Translations under genes and position numbers: made by a program
Source: Daedaleopsis sinensis
Taxonomy: Eukaryota; Basidiomycota; Agaricomycetes; Polyporales; Polyporaceae
NCBI GenBank assembly: GCA_033807695.1
Contig: CM066304.1
Span: 2,170,001 to 2,234,000, forward strand
DNA length: 64,000 nt
Direction of reading: 5' to 3'
Shown: positions 45,230 to 56,172 of the stretch, in pieces
Numbering within the stretch: the stretch's first letter is position 1
How the letters are laid out: every line of letters starts with the position of its first letter
Notes under the pieces: generated by a model
Databases searched by the model: none
Told to the model about the DNA's origin: nothing
What the model saw: only the letters and a program-made list of their open reading frames with translations

Positions 45230-48200
45230 CTAGACCTGGTTGAACTGCGCGAACAGATAGTTCCACGACGCGTGCGGGTCCGCGGACTGCATATGGTGGA
45301 CCTGGCCGTGCACCGGGGAGTGCGGGTGCATGTACTGGAGATGGGGATGAGGATGGGGGTGGGGGTGGTGGCCGCCGGGCATCGGCTGCCCGTGCGCGTA
45401 GCCGTTCACGTACTGCACCGCCTCCTCGCCCATGTCGACGGACATGCCCTGCATCTGCATGGCGTCGTGCGCGTGCTGGGGGTGCTGCTGTAGTTGTGGT
45501 TGTGGTTGCGGTTGCGGTTGCGGCTGCCACTCGTTCATGGCATGCGGCGCGTACGGGTAGCCGTACATCTCGGGCGGCGCCATGTATCCGTTGTCCCATG
45601 AGGTGTTTTCCGAGATGATGGGCGAGGTCGTCTCGGCAGCAGAGGGGGGGCTCTCGGGAGACAAGTAGGAGGGGGCGTCGTGCTCGACGGGGCTCATCGA
45701 CTGCTCGGGCGACTCTTGTGGGGAGGAGGGCTGTGAGTGAGCGGGGGACTTCCTGGACACGAGCCTTGTCTTTCCACCGAGAGCGGCGAACTCCTCGTCT
45801 TCCTCCTTCACTGTAGGGCTTTCCGCAGAGCTGTTGGAGGGAGTGATCCCGGGCGGCGAGATATTGCTCAGCGACTGCTTGGCGGCAAGAGCTCGAGCTT
45901 TGAGTTTGCGCAGAACAGGCTGGAGGCAGTGTCAGACGGGAGGACGAGGACAGGAGAGGGAGTGTCCTCACAAGCACTTTGGCAGCACGGGCGTTGCCGG
46001 ACACGTCGCTGAAAAGGTTGAGGGCGGAGTCGAGGTTGGAGAGGGCAGACGGCGCTAGTGCCATCGAGGGGCATTTCGTCGCAATGGAGCCCAATACAAT
46101 CTGCTGCACGATCAGCGGACGGAGCTAGCCGGAAACGGGAAGACCTACCGCGCACGAGAAGACGTGAGTGAAGAGGAACCACATGCGCTCCGTCAGCCCC
46201 GGGTGCTGAGAGTGCAGGCTCCTGACCAGCCCGACAAAAGAGCAGGCGCTGTTGTACGCCGCCAGAACAGATGGCGCGTACTTGCTCCCCAGCGGGTCGC
46301 CCGGATGATCCTCCATAGCCCTGGCGAAAAAGCCGCGGTGGAGATAGAGCAGCGCTGGGAGGGTGCCACGACATGAGGCGGCGGTAGCATACAAGAGGTG
46401 AACAGGGACGCACTGATTTCTTTGATGGCGAATGCGATGTACCGCTGCATAGTGAGCTCGATTGGGGGCTGGACATGTGCACCTTCGAGCGACGCCCCGC
46501 TGAACCCGGGGACTCGTAGAGAGGGGGGAACATAGAAGTCGCGGACCTTCTTGTCGAGCTCGCTGATGAGGTGGTAGCGCGGGACCTTCGCGCCGAACGC
46601 CTGCTCGTGCACGACGCTGAGACACTTGGACGAGAAGCGATGCTTCCATGCGGCGACTGTTGTCGAGTGCGCCACCCGAGAGATGATTAGCGACACACAG
46701 GAACAGTATCCAGATGCGGTCAGATCGGTGAGGGTGCACGGGGAACAGTGTGGCGACTCACAGGTCATCTCGGTCTCCCCTTGATCATTTTTGACGGCCT
46801 CTTGCGGCATTTGGCAGTCGACAAATGCGGTGGCGAAGGAGGGCGGGCGGCCATACGTAAGACTCTGACGACGAGGAGGGATGTTATCACACTGTGAGGA
46901 GGCGGGTCCACCCGGTGAGGGGGATCGCGCACCTGCCACGAGTCGTACGTATATAGCTCATAAAATAACGTGCGCCGCCTGAACGTCTCCGTCGAATCCA
47001 GATTCCACCTCCCGCTATCACGATCTGTGAAGTATAGGTATCCATCGGGTAAGGGAGGCGTACGTCAGCGGAAGAGGAACACTAAGCTTACGGAGACCGA
47101 GCTGGCACACAAATGATTAGAAAAAATGTGGGGGGAGAAAAAGCGGTCGAAAAACTCACGCTCTGGGCCAGTTTCACGGCGAGGCCCATGAGAGCCCAGC
47201 GGGGGCCTTCGACGAAGGAAAGGAACATGTAGTGGCACATGAGTATCTATACACGTGAGATGAGCAACGATCCGTGGACATCGGTGCGAAGGCCGCGGCA
47301 GCGGCTGCGGCCTGTAGCCCAGGCTCGCTGCCGCGGCCAACAAGACCAGACGTGGAGAGATCCGCACCAAGGCTTGGATGGCCGGGATGGACTGCGATTC
47401 GAGGATGGAGTCCAGGCTGAGGGCGGCCCGGCCAAGCTGGTAGTAGCGCGTTGCCTCCGCGGAGAGGTATGGTTTGTCGAGATCAAGGAGCGCTCCAAGG
47501 CCGAGCACCAGACAGAGAACGGCGAGCCGGTGCGAGTCCATCGGCGCAGGGTCGCTCTCTATGCGCTGGTCGTACACGCGCGCGAAGATCTCCTCAAACT
47601 CGGCTTCTGGAATGGGAGTGTACCTGCGAAGGAGGTTCGGGGTTAGCTAGAAGCCCGGCGTGGAATAGAGAAGGGAGAAGGGAGGAACGGCCGAGCGGGG
47701 CGAGAGATTGCGAACGGGGTCGGCTGACGTGACGTACATCCACGCAGCATGCTTGTAGTAGGTGTTGACCAGCTGGCGGGCTTTCGCATGGTCGGGAAGC
47801 GAGGACAGGACCGAGTGGCGGATTCCGACCGCGGCCTCGTTTATCGCAGTATAGAACGGGAACGTGTGGCTGAGCCAGGGTATGTCCGTGGGTAACTGTA
47901 ACTGCGGGCTCTCTTCTTCCTCGTCGCTTCCTGCTTCATTCTATGATTCGACCACGAGCTAAGCGACGGAACTACAGCTACATGTATATGATGACGGCAC
48001 GAGCGCACCTGCAGGAGATACTGTGGCCACGGATATGTAGTCAGCCCGATAGGATGTGCCAGATAGTCGCGGGAGGAGAGACGCACCCAGGCGTTGGCCA
48101 TCCCACCAAAGAACTTGGTGTGACCGGACTCAGTTATCGACCTGGGGGACAAACAAGGTTAGACGACGGGAAAGCGAGATCTCCGTGCGATCGAGAGAAG

Positions 48201-48911
48201 GGGATTTACAGAGACCCGACGTTAATAGATTCAACGATCTCTTGTTCTTGCTCCTGCGCTTGTTCCTCGGGGGAAGACCTTTCCAAGGGTTTCTTGAGGG
48301 CGCGAAGCTCCTCTGAGAGGAGGGGGTGCTGGTTGCTCGATATCTGGCCATAGGTGTCTTGCAAGGCATCTTCGAGGGCGCGTACGCGGTTGGCCAAGAT
48401 GGTTATTTTGTCGTGAAGCTCCTCGGTGTTCGCTAGCACAAATCTGAAGCAAGGAACGGACATGAACCATGCTTCCGTCCAATGCGGGGACAGAATATTC
48501 AAGTACCTGTTGCCCTTCCCAGTGGTGAGGGAGCCTAATGAATAGGGATCGGCCGAGGAGGATTACACAGGGAGGTATGACGTTAGGGGGAGGTGCAGGG
48601 TCGAGTGCCGTTGAATGGGCAACATACCATCAGGGCAGATGGCTGCACAGCCTTTCTTTACGCAGCTCGCACAGGGGAACACTCGCGAGCATCTTGATGC
48701 GGGTTAGGGCACAGTAAGGCCGAGGGTGTGGCGTCACGATGCACTTGGACTAACTGACCTGAGCTTGAGACTGGATGCCGCGGCACGCGGGTGGGGGCGC
48801 ATATGAGTATTTTGCGGAGCTGGAAATGGGACGAGAGCGTTACCGTCTGCACTCGGCGCACGAGAGAGTCGCGTTCCGTCTCTTCTTGACCAACTGGCTC
48901 TGGCTGGACAT
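45230..48911 (-). CDS. Zn2Cys6 fungal transcription factor with fungal-specific TF domain
   Basis: I take the start at 48,911 (MSSQSQLVKKRRN); an upstream in-frame ATG at 49,058 would add 49 Pro/Ser-rich residues. The zinc cluster is spread over four exons and reads CAECRRLKLRC, SRVFPCASC, VKKGC, AAICPDG, with basic residues in front (VKKRR), the DNA-contacting layout of Gal4-type factors. A short coiled coil follows (ANTEELHDKITILANRVRAL). The middle region (about 48,150-46,000) is a helical fungal-specific TF domain with the marks LVNTYYKHAAWMYTPI, LVLMCHYMFLS, VGLHRDSGRWN and YDSWQSLTYGRPPS. The C-terminus is Ser/Pro-rich, then has QPQP and HPHP low-complexity runs. Such factors regulate metabolic or developmental genes; the target is not evident. 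About a dozen introns interrupt it. Confidence 0.85.
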
Positions 48912-49263
48912 GGATCGCTGCTCCGTGCTGGCGTAGGGGATGAGGAGGGCGTGAGCAGGAGAGCACCGGTTCGATGGATGGAGGTGAGTTGTGGGCGGCG
49001 CGCGAAAGGGAGGGGGCAGGGCTCCGGGGGAGACTCGAGACTCGCGGTAGTTACTCACGGCTGTCGACGCGCTGGCGCGTACGCACAGCTTATACCCAAA
49101 TCCAGCGTCCGCTGCATGTAAACCTATGTAAACTCGTGCTGTCTCACCGTGACCTCCTCCCGTCTTCCCTTCCTCACTGCCAGGCCTCGAGCGCAGCCTA
49201 ATCTTACCAGTTATACTCGGAGCAGAACAATAGCAGCGTCGAGACGGGCATCATATATTCTGT
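48912..49263. promoter_or_regulatory. Upstream region of the zinc-cluster factor
   Basis: 352 bases between the chosen start of the zinc-cluster factor and the stop codon of AATF, both on the minus strand. It should hold the factor's promoter and the AATF 3' end. The first 150 bases are open in the factor's frame, so a longer protein start cannot be excluded. Confidence 0.45.
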
Positions 49264-51068
49264 CTACGACTGCAGCAAGGACGAAAAGAGACCATCAATC
49301 TGCTCCTCGTGCCAGTCTCCTCCCACGACTGGCACAGGCACCATGAAGTTCTGCAGTTTCGCATGAACCTCGTACCGCAGCTTCCGGCCCTTGCTCGCTC
49401 TGGTGTCCACCGTTTTCTTCCGCTTCGCCTTCCGCTCGCGCTGCTGGATCTGCCACTGCTGATCCCCGCCCTGCCCGTCGCCCCCGCCGCGCGCAGCGAT
49501 CACGTCCCGGAGCAGCTGCTGGTAGTAGTCTGTGTCGTCGAAGATCTCGACGTCCACCCGGTCCTCACCACCCGCCTCATCTTCTCGCTCGGTCTCGCCT
49601 ATCCGGCTATGCTTGTCTTTGCGCTTCCGCGTCCGATCGAGCAGTTTCTTCCCATCCGAGCGCAATAGCTCGTCGATTAGGCTCACGACGCCGATCTGCG
49701 ACGGCTTGCCGTCCCTCATGAACGAGCCGCGATTGTCTGGAAGGAGGACGTTCGGGGCCACCGCCTGCACCTTAGACGACCATTTCGAGAGTGTGTCGAC
49801 CAGCCAGGGGTGGTAGCTTGCTTCCAGCGCGGACGCTGAAGCCGACATGTCTCGCAGCACTGTCCCATACTCTTGCACGGGGTCTGACGTTGCCTCGAAC
49901 TTACGCCGCTTCCTTGCGGGTGCTTCGATCGCTTCATTTAGTCGCAACATATCCTGAGCACGTGGACGGACGTCATGTCAGTGCAACAATCACGAGGAGG
50001 AAAGGACACAAGCACACCTCCTGGAGGGCAAACAGTTCTTCAGTCAAGCTTCCTGCGACATCCATCAAGCTGTCCACCGCCTCGCGTGCGCCTGGATGGG
50101 AGGCGTATCGTTCAAGCTCGCCAGGCTGGGAACGATGCCATGAGTCCGGAGTCTGCGCCGACGAGAAGGGGAATGCACGCACGAGGGGAAACCGGTTAGC
50201 GGCGGTGACGGCCTTGTGAAGCTGGATACGTGCGTCGAGAAATGTGTCCCATAGTGCCTGGAACGCGTTGCCGGCATACGGATGAGAACGCCGCGGTGGG
50301 GCAGATGGGTGGCCGAACTCACAATCTGACGTGATACGGCCTTGCCCTTTTTCTTGTCGGCCTCGTGGGTGAGGCGTAGACGGGAGGCAATGTCGCCTTC
50401 GGGTTGAGGGACATCTGGGGCTGCCGAGGGCTCAGGATCGATAGGAGCTGAAGCCTCGCTTAGATGCCTGCGTTTGGGTGCAGCAATACGAGAGTGTGTG
50501 GGTTCCGAGTCAGATGAGGCGGCTTCGTCGTCATCCGTTGCTGGACTTTGCAATTCTTCTTCGTCCTCTGTTTCACCCTCACTCAGTTCATCCTGCTCAT
50601 GCGGCGCGCGGTCCTCCGAGCTGTGACCCGACTCCAGCTCGTCTGCATCCTCATCAACTTCGTCTTCACTGTCGTCGTAGAGAGACTTGCGGGAGATGCG
50701 GACGGCGTCGTACTTGGGGTCGCTGACGCTCTCGTGGGGTTTACGTAGAGAGGAAGGACTCGAAGGGGGGTCAGGACAGGCTGAGAATTGGGGGAACAAA
50801 GGGCTCACGCGACATCAATGTAGTGTTCTCTGGCCGCGGAATGATCGATGGACAATCGATGTTCTGTAAGGTCGAAGCCTGCGAGGGTATCCTCGGGGTC
50901 GAGGTCTGGTGATCGAGAAAGTTAGGCGCGAGAGACATGAGGACGGGGAGGGACGCACCGATGGGAGCTGGCTGTTCGAGCTGAGCGAGCTGGTCCTTGA
51001 GCGAGAGCCCTAGGGGTGGGTGAGGGGAGCGGGGAGTTGGATGCACAGAGCGACGTACGAGAGGCCAT
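49264..51068 (-). CDS. BFR2: AATF/BFR2/TRAUB family ribosome-biogenesis protein
   Basis: The first coding exon is ten bases (ATGGCCTCTC, 51,068-51,059), spliced to MASRLSLKDQLAQLEQPAPID. It continues with LDPEDTLAGFDLTEHRLSID, REHYIDVAPSSLRK, SDPKYDAVRISRK, and a long acidic stretch rich in Asp, Glu and Ser. The AATF region follows with RQIALWDTFLDARIQLHKAV and helical sequence. The TRAUB domain is at the end (FDDTDYYQQLLRDVIAAR, KLRYEVHAKLQNFMVPVP, and a short C-terminus DGLFSSLLQS). The family acts in the nucleolus in the small-subunit processome, needed for early rRNA processing. The intron before PSSLRK uses acceptor TTCGAG. It is divergent from the AT-hook gene, with 282 bp between starts. 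Confidence 0.9.
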
Positions 51069-51350
51069 GGCCGAGGACGATGGGGGCAGGGCTGGAGAGC
51101 GGGCGGGACGAGCGGTCTCGGACAGGATTTTTGCGCTGAGGACGGAAAAGGCAGGCGGGGACCGGGAGAGGGGGGTCGGTGATGGGCGCGGCTGTAAGCG
51201 AGGGCGCCTATGGGAATGAGAAAGTTGGGAGGGACAGATTCGAGACGAGGACGACTCTTGCCCGGAGCTTTATACGCTTCGCCCCCTGCGCACCCATCCC
51301 CGCCGCCATCCTGGACTGCTCGCCAACCACCAGATGCTTTGCAGCACATC
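51069..51350. promoter_or_regulatory. Bidirectional promoter between AATF and the AT-hook gene
   Basis: The two start codons face away from each other with 282 bases between them, so one short region must serve both transcripts. It is rich in G/A on the plus strand on the AATF side and in C/T near the plus-strand gene. A TTTATAC sequence lies near 51,269-51,275, about 75 bases before the plus-strand ATG. Confidence 0.55.
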
Positions 51351-54300
51351 ATGCCTCCCAAAAAGCTCGCATCCCAACGTACGTAGTCCTTTTCTCTTTT
51401 CTTTCCCGCCCACGCGATCATCCGAAACATCCTCCCCCCTCGGCCCTGCCTCCCGGCCTCGTCGCAATAGGTCGCAATCTCTCTTTCCTCAGACCACCTA
51501 TCTTCCCCTTCGTTCGCACCTATTGTCTCCACCCCCCTCCTTTTGCTGCTTGCTGCCATCGGCATCCAAACATCGACCATCCTAACAACCCACTCTCCTC
51601 CTCTGCAGATCCACAGAAAAAGCAAGTTTCTCCAATGCCGCATCCTCGTGCCCATACCGTAAACGGAGGCCTTGCTGCCTTGCCCTCCCACTCCTCTCTC
51701 CAAGAGGAAGACGACGACGATCTCGACGACATTTGTCCTGTGTGCGAGAGCGAGTGCACGTGCCGCAAAAAGTCCGCTCCTTCTCCCGCCCCCCTCCCTT
51801 CAGCATCATCTACTCCTTCTTTCGCGCCCTCAGTCTCCCAGACCCCCGCTGCAGGCAAGCGACCGCTCAAGATCAAATTCACTTTACCTCCCAATCTCAA
51901 AGGTCGGAAACCGCCCACGACTCACGCAGCGTCCACTTCGAGCGCCCATCTCGGCTCCGCTCAGGATGCGGGTCCCTCAACCAGACCATCCGCCGCCGCC
52001 TCCGCCGCCGCTCCAGCGCCGAAGCGCCGGGGACGGCCTCCAAAGGCCCTCGCAGCAGCCAAGTACAACACCAAGAAGAAAGCGGCTGCAGACGACATGG
52101 AGTACAAGGCCAGAGGCACGACAGGAACCACCGCCGTTCGCAAGATCTACCAGCCACCTACGGCAACCGCGAGCTTGTCTGTCTCCGATCTCAGCGACAG
52201 TACCCTCTCCGATTATCCCACCTTCCTTCCCGCAGCCGACAGCTCCACCCATTCCGATTCCTCGCAGTCGTCTGACTCTTCCATCGACTCCTCCGATTCC
52301 GACGATGAGCCTCCTCGTGTCGTGCGCAACGACGATACAAGACAAATGAACTCCACTAAGCTGCTCCCAGGTCACGTTGGCCATGTTAAGAAGCGTGTCC
52401 ATAACAGACTAGACAACATGCAGCGAAAGACGTCGGTTGGTGCCGGTGAGGAAGAGGAGGAGTCCTCGTCCGCCAGCAGCGAGTCTTCCGACGCCTCGTC
52501 CGAAGATGGAGATGACGAAGATGATGGCGAAGACGCCGCGGAGGCGGATGTCGAGGCTGATGTCGAGGTTGGTGGTTTGTTGGCCCATGTGGACATGGAC
52601 CCAGAGGAGGAAGAGACTCACAGCAGCATCGGCGTCTCTTATCCTGGCTGGAGCGAGGAAGACGAGGACGAGTCATTCGATGCAGACCTCTTCTTCGCCA
52701 ACCTCGACTCGGATTCAGCCGGCTCCTCCCCGGAGGTTAACTACTCGAGCTTGCATGCCTTCATGGACGAAGACGTCGAGCTCGCTGGTTCTTTCTCCGC
52801 CGATGAGGAGGATGCGTTGCTTCTGATGGACCTCGACCCGTCCGTGCGGCTGCGCCGCGGGAGCAGTGAATTCGAGATCGGTGTCGACCTTGACAACTTG
52901 TCGTTTGGCTGGGATGGACAGCTCCTCTTTGGTAACAGCGGAGCAAGCGATAGTCTCGGTCTCTCTTTCGGCGTTCAAGCTATCGATGAGGACGAAGAGA
53001 TGGGGTTTATGTCTGGTTCCGAGGCGACGGCATCTTGGGGTGGTTCAAACGCGGGAACGGTAGTGCTGCAGGAGAGCGACGGCGATACGACCGAGGACGA
53101 ACTCGTCGACTCCGACGGGCTCCCTAACCCCCGTGCGATGATGCTGTTCAAATGGCCGAGTACTATATCGGCGATCAACCCGCTTTCGACTCTTGGCTCC
53201 TCCTCGCTCCGGGCACCACCCGCTAATGCGTCTCCAAGCACACGTATTGCTCTAGCATCCATCTCATCCCAGTGTCGCTCTCCTCCGCCGACACCGAGCC
53301 CGGCAGACATCCTCGCTGGTAGGGTATCGATGGACGACTTGGAGGACATCGAGATGGAGAGGCTCGACAAGGAGAGACTGGTCAGGCGGCGCAGGGGAAG
53401 TGCTGTGCCTGCCATGGGCGAGTTCGTTGTCGACGACGTTCACGCGGCCGTAAGGACGGCGATCGTCGGCACTGGAGCTGAGGCGCCTAGCTTCTACCCG
53501 CGATCGGTACGCATACACAAGCCTTCGGAGTCACCCATGCAAGACTTCATTCCGTCAGAGGTATGTATATGCGTCTTCAAAGTCTGAGTTTTTATCTGAA
53601 CCATCTTGTGCAGGACGTCTCCATGGCTTCCGTGTGCCCGCCCCTCACGACTGAGTCCTCCGAAGACACCCAAGAGCATTCTCAGCTTTCGTATGCAACC
53701 GACGTCTCCTCGACGGACGTCATCGAACTCGACGACGTGCTCGACTCTTCGATCCTCGACTCCGAGCCCCCGACTGAAGGGTTCGACACCGATGTTCCAG
53801 CTTCAATGTCCGAGTCGAGCCCGCTCAAGCCGGGCACCAGTCCCCACCTGCACAATCTTTCTAGGTGGGAACGCATCCCTATGGCGACATTCCGCCGGAC
53901 CCGGGAGACTGCGACTGCCTCCGGGGTTGACGGCGCGGTCTCGGACAGTGGGATGAGCGGCCTGCAGTACCACCGCAACGTCGGCGCTATGATCGGTGGT
54001 ATGCCGTTCTACACCCCGCCGCGGCCCCTCGGGCTAGACAAGATGTCGCGTGCCTCCGCTCGCAAACGCAAGGGCCGGAACTCCCACGGTTCCTCGCCCA
54101 CGTTGCTGCCTGCACGCGATGGCGTCCTGGGTTCGCCGTTCGCGCCTGCTGTGAGCTCGGGCTCGTCGCTCAACGGGCAGTCCAACAAGTCGAAGAAGGA
54201 GGTCAAGAAGGAGAAGGCGATGATGAAGCGGAAGATGGTCGCCAAGTCGAGCCAGTACCGCAACCACCAGCCCCACCGGGCGCACCAGCATAGCCACCAC

Positions 54301-54390
54301 CCGAACCACAAAAGTAGGGCGGCGAACGCGGTCCAGCGCGGGGGCTTCTCGTCTGGCGCGAGCTCCTCGATCCCCTCTCTGTCTATCTAA
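51351..54390 (+). CDS. Large acidic AT-hook protein of unknown function
   Basis: Three exons (51351-51378, 51609-53560, 53614-54390) join to 918 residues beginning MPPKKLASQHPQKKQ. The 51,351 start gives canonical GTACGT...CAG splicing; an upstream open frame is only intron and 5' read-through. A compact cysteine cluster DDICPVCESECTCRKK (about residue 46) looks like a small zinc-binding motif. The conserved-looking block PLKIKFTLPPNLKGRKPP follows, and an AT-hook KRRGRPPKA (about residue 150). Most of the middle is Ser/Asp/Glu-rich and disordered, with DEDESFDADLFFANLDSDS and EDALLLMDLDPSVRLRRGS as short hydrophobic islands. The C-terminus is basic (KKEVKKEKAMMKRKM, then His/Gln-rich). Composition suggests a chromatin-bound nuclear protein with acidic activation-like segments. 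I do not recognise the family. Confidence 0.75.
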
Positions 54391-55239
54391 TAGGCCCGCT
54401 CGTCTTTCTTGGCGTCGGCGTCGAACAGTTCGATCACTACGTTCGTTCGTTCGTTCACAGTTTCTGTCCATGCATTCCTCTTTGTCCCTGCGCCCCACCA
54501 TCGACATCGCCCCAGACCCGGTCCCGGCCCACATCTTGTGAAAGTAACTTAACGTATGGCGCGCGAAAAACGCCGCCGTGTATTTGCTCTGCTGTGTAAC
54601 ATCGTGTGTCGATACGCATCTCCCGTCCCGTCTTGTCATCCCCATCCCCATCCCCTCTCGCGCACTCTCTCTTATGACCATTGACCCGTCCACGAACCCA
54701 GTCTCTCCCCACATGTGCAATCTCGCGATCGTCCCCTTCTTCGATATAATCCATGGATCCCTGTGCATTTGGCCTCGTCTCATCAGCATCCCAATCCCAC
54801 TCCATTCCATCATGCGTTTGTTTTCCTGTTAATTTCCCGCCCCCAACTTGAAGTGTCTCGTCTTGTGTCGCATATGTCCAGTAGCATCCACAATGTATAA
54901 ACGCGTACTGGGAATCAAAAAGGGTTTCTTGCTCGTCGGACGCGCGTCGCGCGCTCTGGAGTGACGGAACGGATTGTCTTTGCTCTGCAGGTGCGAGGTC
55001 GAGTACTTGAGGCTAGTTAAACACTTGCACACCACGGGGTAAGTAACATTAATATTAGCACCCGCTACAGTTTGGGCTTCAAAAGCGCTATTGCCTGATA
55101 CTAATGTTACGTCAGCCAAATTCCTTGCATACCGATGCGATTCCCACTCTAGTGTGATCAAGCAAGGTTGATCGTCTCCTACTAAGTTACATCTAGTATA
55201 ACTAGGAGTCGAGTCCTACCTTTTACAACTTCAAGCACT
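54391..55239. other. Intergenic region before a small gene
   Basis: 849 bases between two plus-strand genes. CGTTCGTTCGTTCG near 54,440-54,455 is a short tetranucleotide run. A perfect 9-bp inverted repeat (55,043-55,051 and 55,102-55,110) lies about 130 bases before the next ATG. No coding sequence is supported. Confidence 0.5.
55043..55114. promoter_or_regulatory. Inverted repeat GTAACATTA...TAATGTTAC with adjoining bZIP-like site
   Basis: Two perfect 9-bp arms are 50 bases apart; the right arm overlaps TTACGTCA (55,107-55,114), a CRE/ATF-like sequence. Its position 126-197 bases upstream of the small ORF fits a promoter element, but no function is shown. Confidence 0.4.
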
Positions 55240-55560
55240 ATGTCAGCTCCGTCGAACCCCCCAACGAAACCGACCCATCCGCTTCCGCTCAGCTCGACTC
55301 TACATGACCTTGCACTCCTCCGTGCCTCCGACCTCGACCTAGCCTCACTCCTCCCTTCATCCCCTGACACCGACGGCGCGAAGCAGACCTCATCTACGGA
55401 CGCAGCTGCGGAGGAATCGGTGCAGCGGTCTCGCCAGTTCTCGCGCGAAGCACGGGCTGCGCTGAAACTCCTACACTCGGACGCGGTGGGGCGCGAGGGG
55501 GCCAAAGTGGAGGACGTGCGCGGGCGGCTCGAGGACGTGCTGGCGGGCCTCGATGCGTGA
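55240..55560 (+). CDS. Small 106-residue protein of unknown function
   Basis: A single-exon frame encodes 106 residues. The middle is predicted helical and regular: LSSTLHDLALLRASDLDLASLL, an acidic/Ser linker, then SREARAALKLLHSDAVG and KVEDVRGRLEDVLAGLDA, two amphipathic helices. There is no signal peptide, membrane helix or cysteine. The codon texture (third positions mostly G or C) resembles real genes of this genome, and the ATG follows a plausible leader with a pyrimidine-rich tract. I do not recognise the family. The helical layout could suit a small scaffold or complex subunit. It is an open frame without splicing, so chance cannot be fully excluded. Confidence 0.55.
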   Translation: MSAPSNPPTKPTHPLPLSSTLHDLALLRASDLDLASLLPSSPDTDGAKQTSSTDAAAEESVQRSRQFSREARAALKLLHSDAVGREGAKVEDVRGRLEDVLAGLDA

Positions 55561-56025
55561 CTCCACGGCGGAGCAGGACGGACGTAATGGGCCCCCTTAG
55601 GCCCCAGGGTTGCAATTGTGTGAGTCGGTGCTTGCCTCTTTGAGAACGTCGGCCGCATCCTGACTTGCCTCGAGTCAGACTCACGGTGTTCCCTGAAGGT
55701 GCACATTCCCAAAATGTATTGCATTTGCTCCTCTCCCCAACTCGTTTGGCCCCATCCTTTCAAAATTTGATGTCAGTCTAGAAGGCGGCCAGGCGGGGCT
55801 CGCAACAAGCATTATTCCGCAGAGAAGTGGAGCTTGTGGTCGCCAAACGTGGCGGGACCCACTTCCTCCGCATTCTCCGCTGGACTTGCGCCATTTCCAA
55901 CCACCACGGTGACCACCGCAGCTGGCAACAGCTCTCTTTACCCGACGCCTTGTTGCCGTCAGTGTGGGCTCGTCCGTGGGGGCCGCTTCGCCCACAAACG
56001 TCATGCAATGTTTCTTTCACTCGTC

Positions 56026-56033
56026 TGACGTCA
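56026..56033. promoter_or_regulatory. CRE palindrome TGACGTCA
   Basis: A perfect 8-bp cAMP-response-type element, the binding site of ATF/CREB bZIP factors (Atf1 in fungi), lies 140 bases before the Con-6 start and just upstream of the TATA-like element. Confidence 0.65.
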
Positions 56034-56049
56034 CTCTCCTCCGTGCGAG

Positions 56050-56057
56050 TATAAGTA
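56050..56057 (+). promoter_or_regulatory. TATA-like element of Con-6
   Basis: TATAAGTA stands 17 bases downstream of the CRE and about 115 bases upstream of the ATG, a suitable distance for a core promoter with a leader of about 80-90 bases. Confidence 0.55.
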
Positions 56058-56172
56058 TTGTGTTCTTGCGTCCAAAGACCTCACAACCCTCATCGACTCA
56101 CTCATCCATAATCCAATCACTTCGCCACTTCATAAACTCACACATCCACCTTTCACACATCCACCTCTCAGC

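Larger units (their letters stand above)
55561..56172. other. Con-6 upstream region
   Basis: 612 bases upstream of the Con-6 gene. The last 150 bases carry a perfect CRE palindrome, a TATA-like element and a long C/A/T-rich leader with repeated CATCCA words, an arrangement typical of a strongly inducible fungal promoter. Confidence 0.6.

Noticed and set aside
51179..51608. N-terminal part of the 802-codon open frame before the AT-hook protein
   Set aside because: Canonical splicing from ATG at 51,351 (GTACGT donor, TGCAG acceptor at 51,608) explains the start; the upstream frame is promoter and intron read-through.
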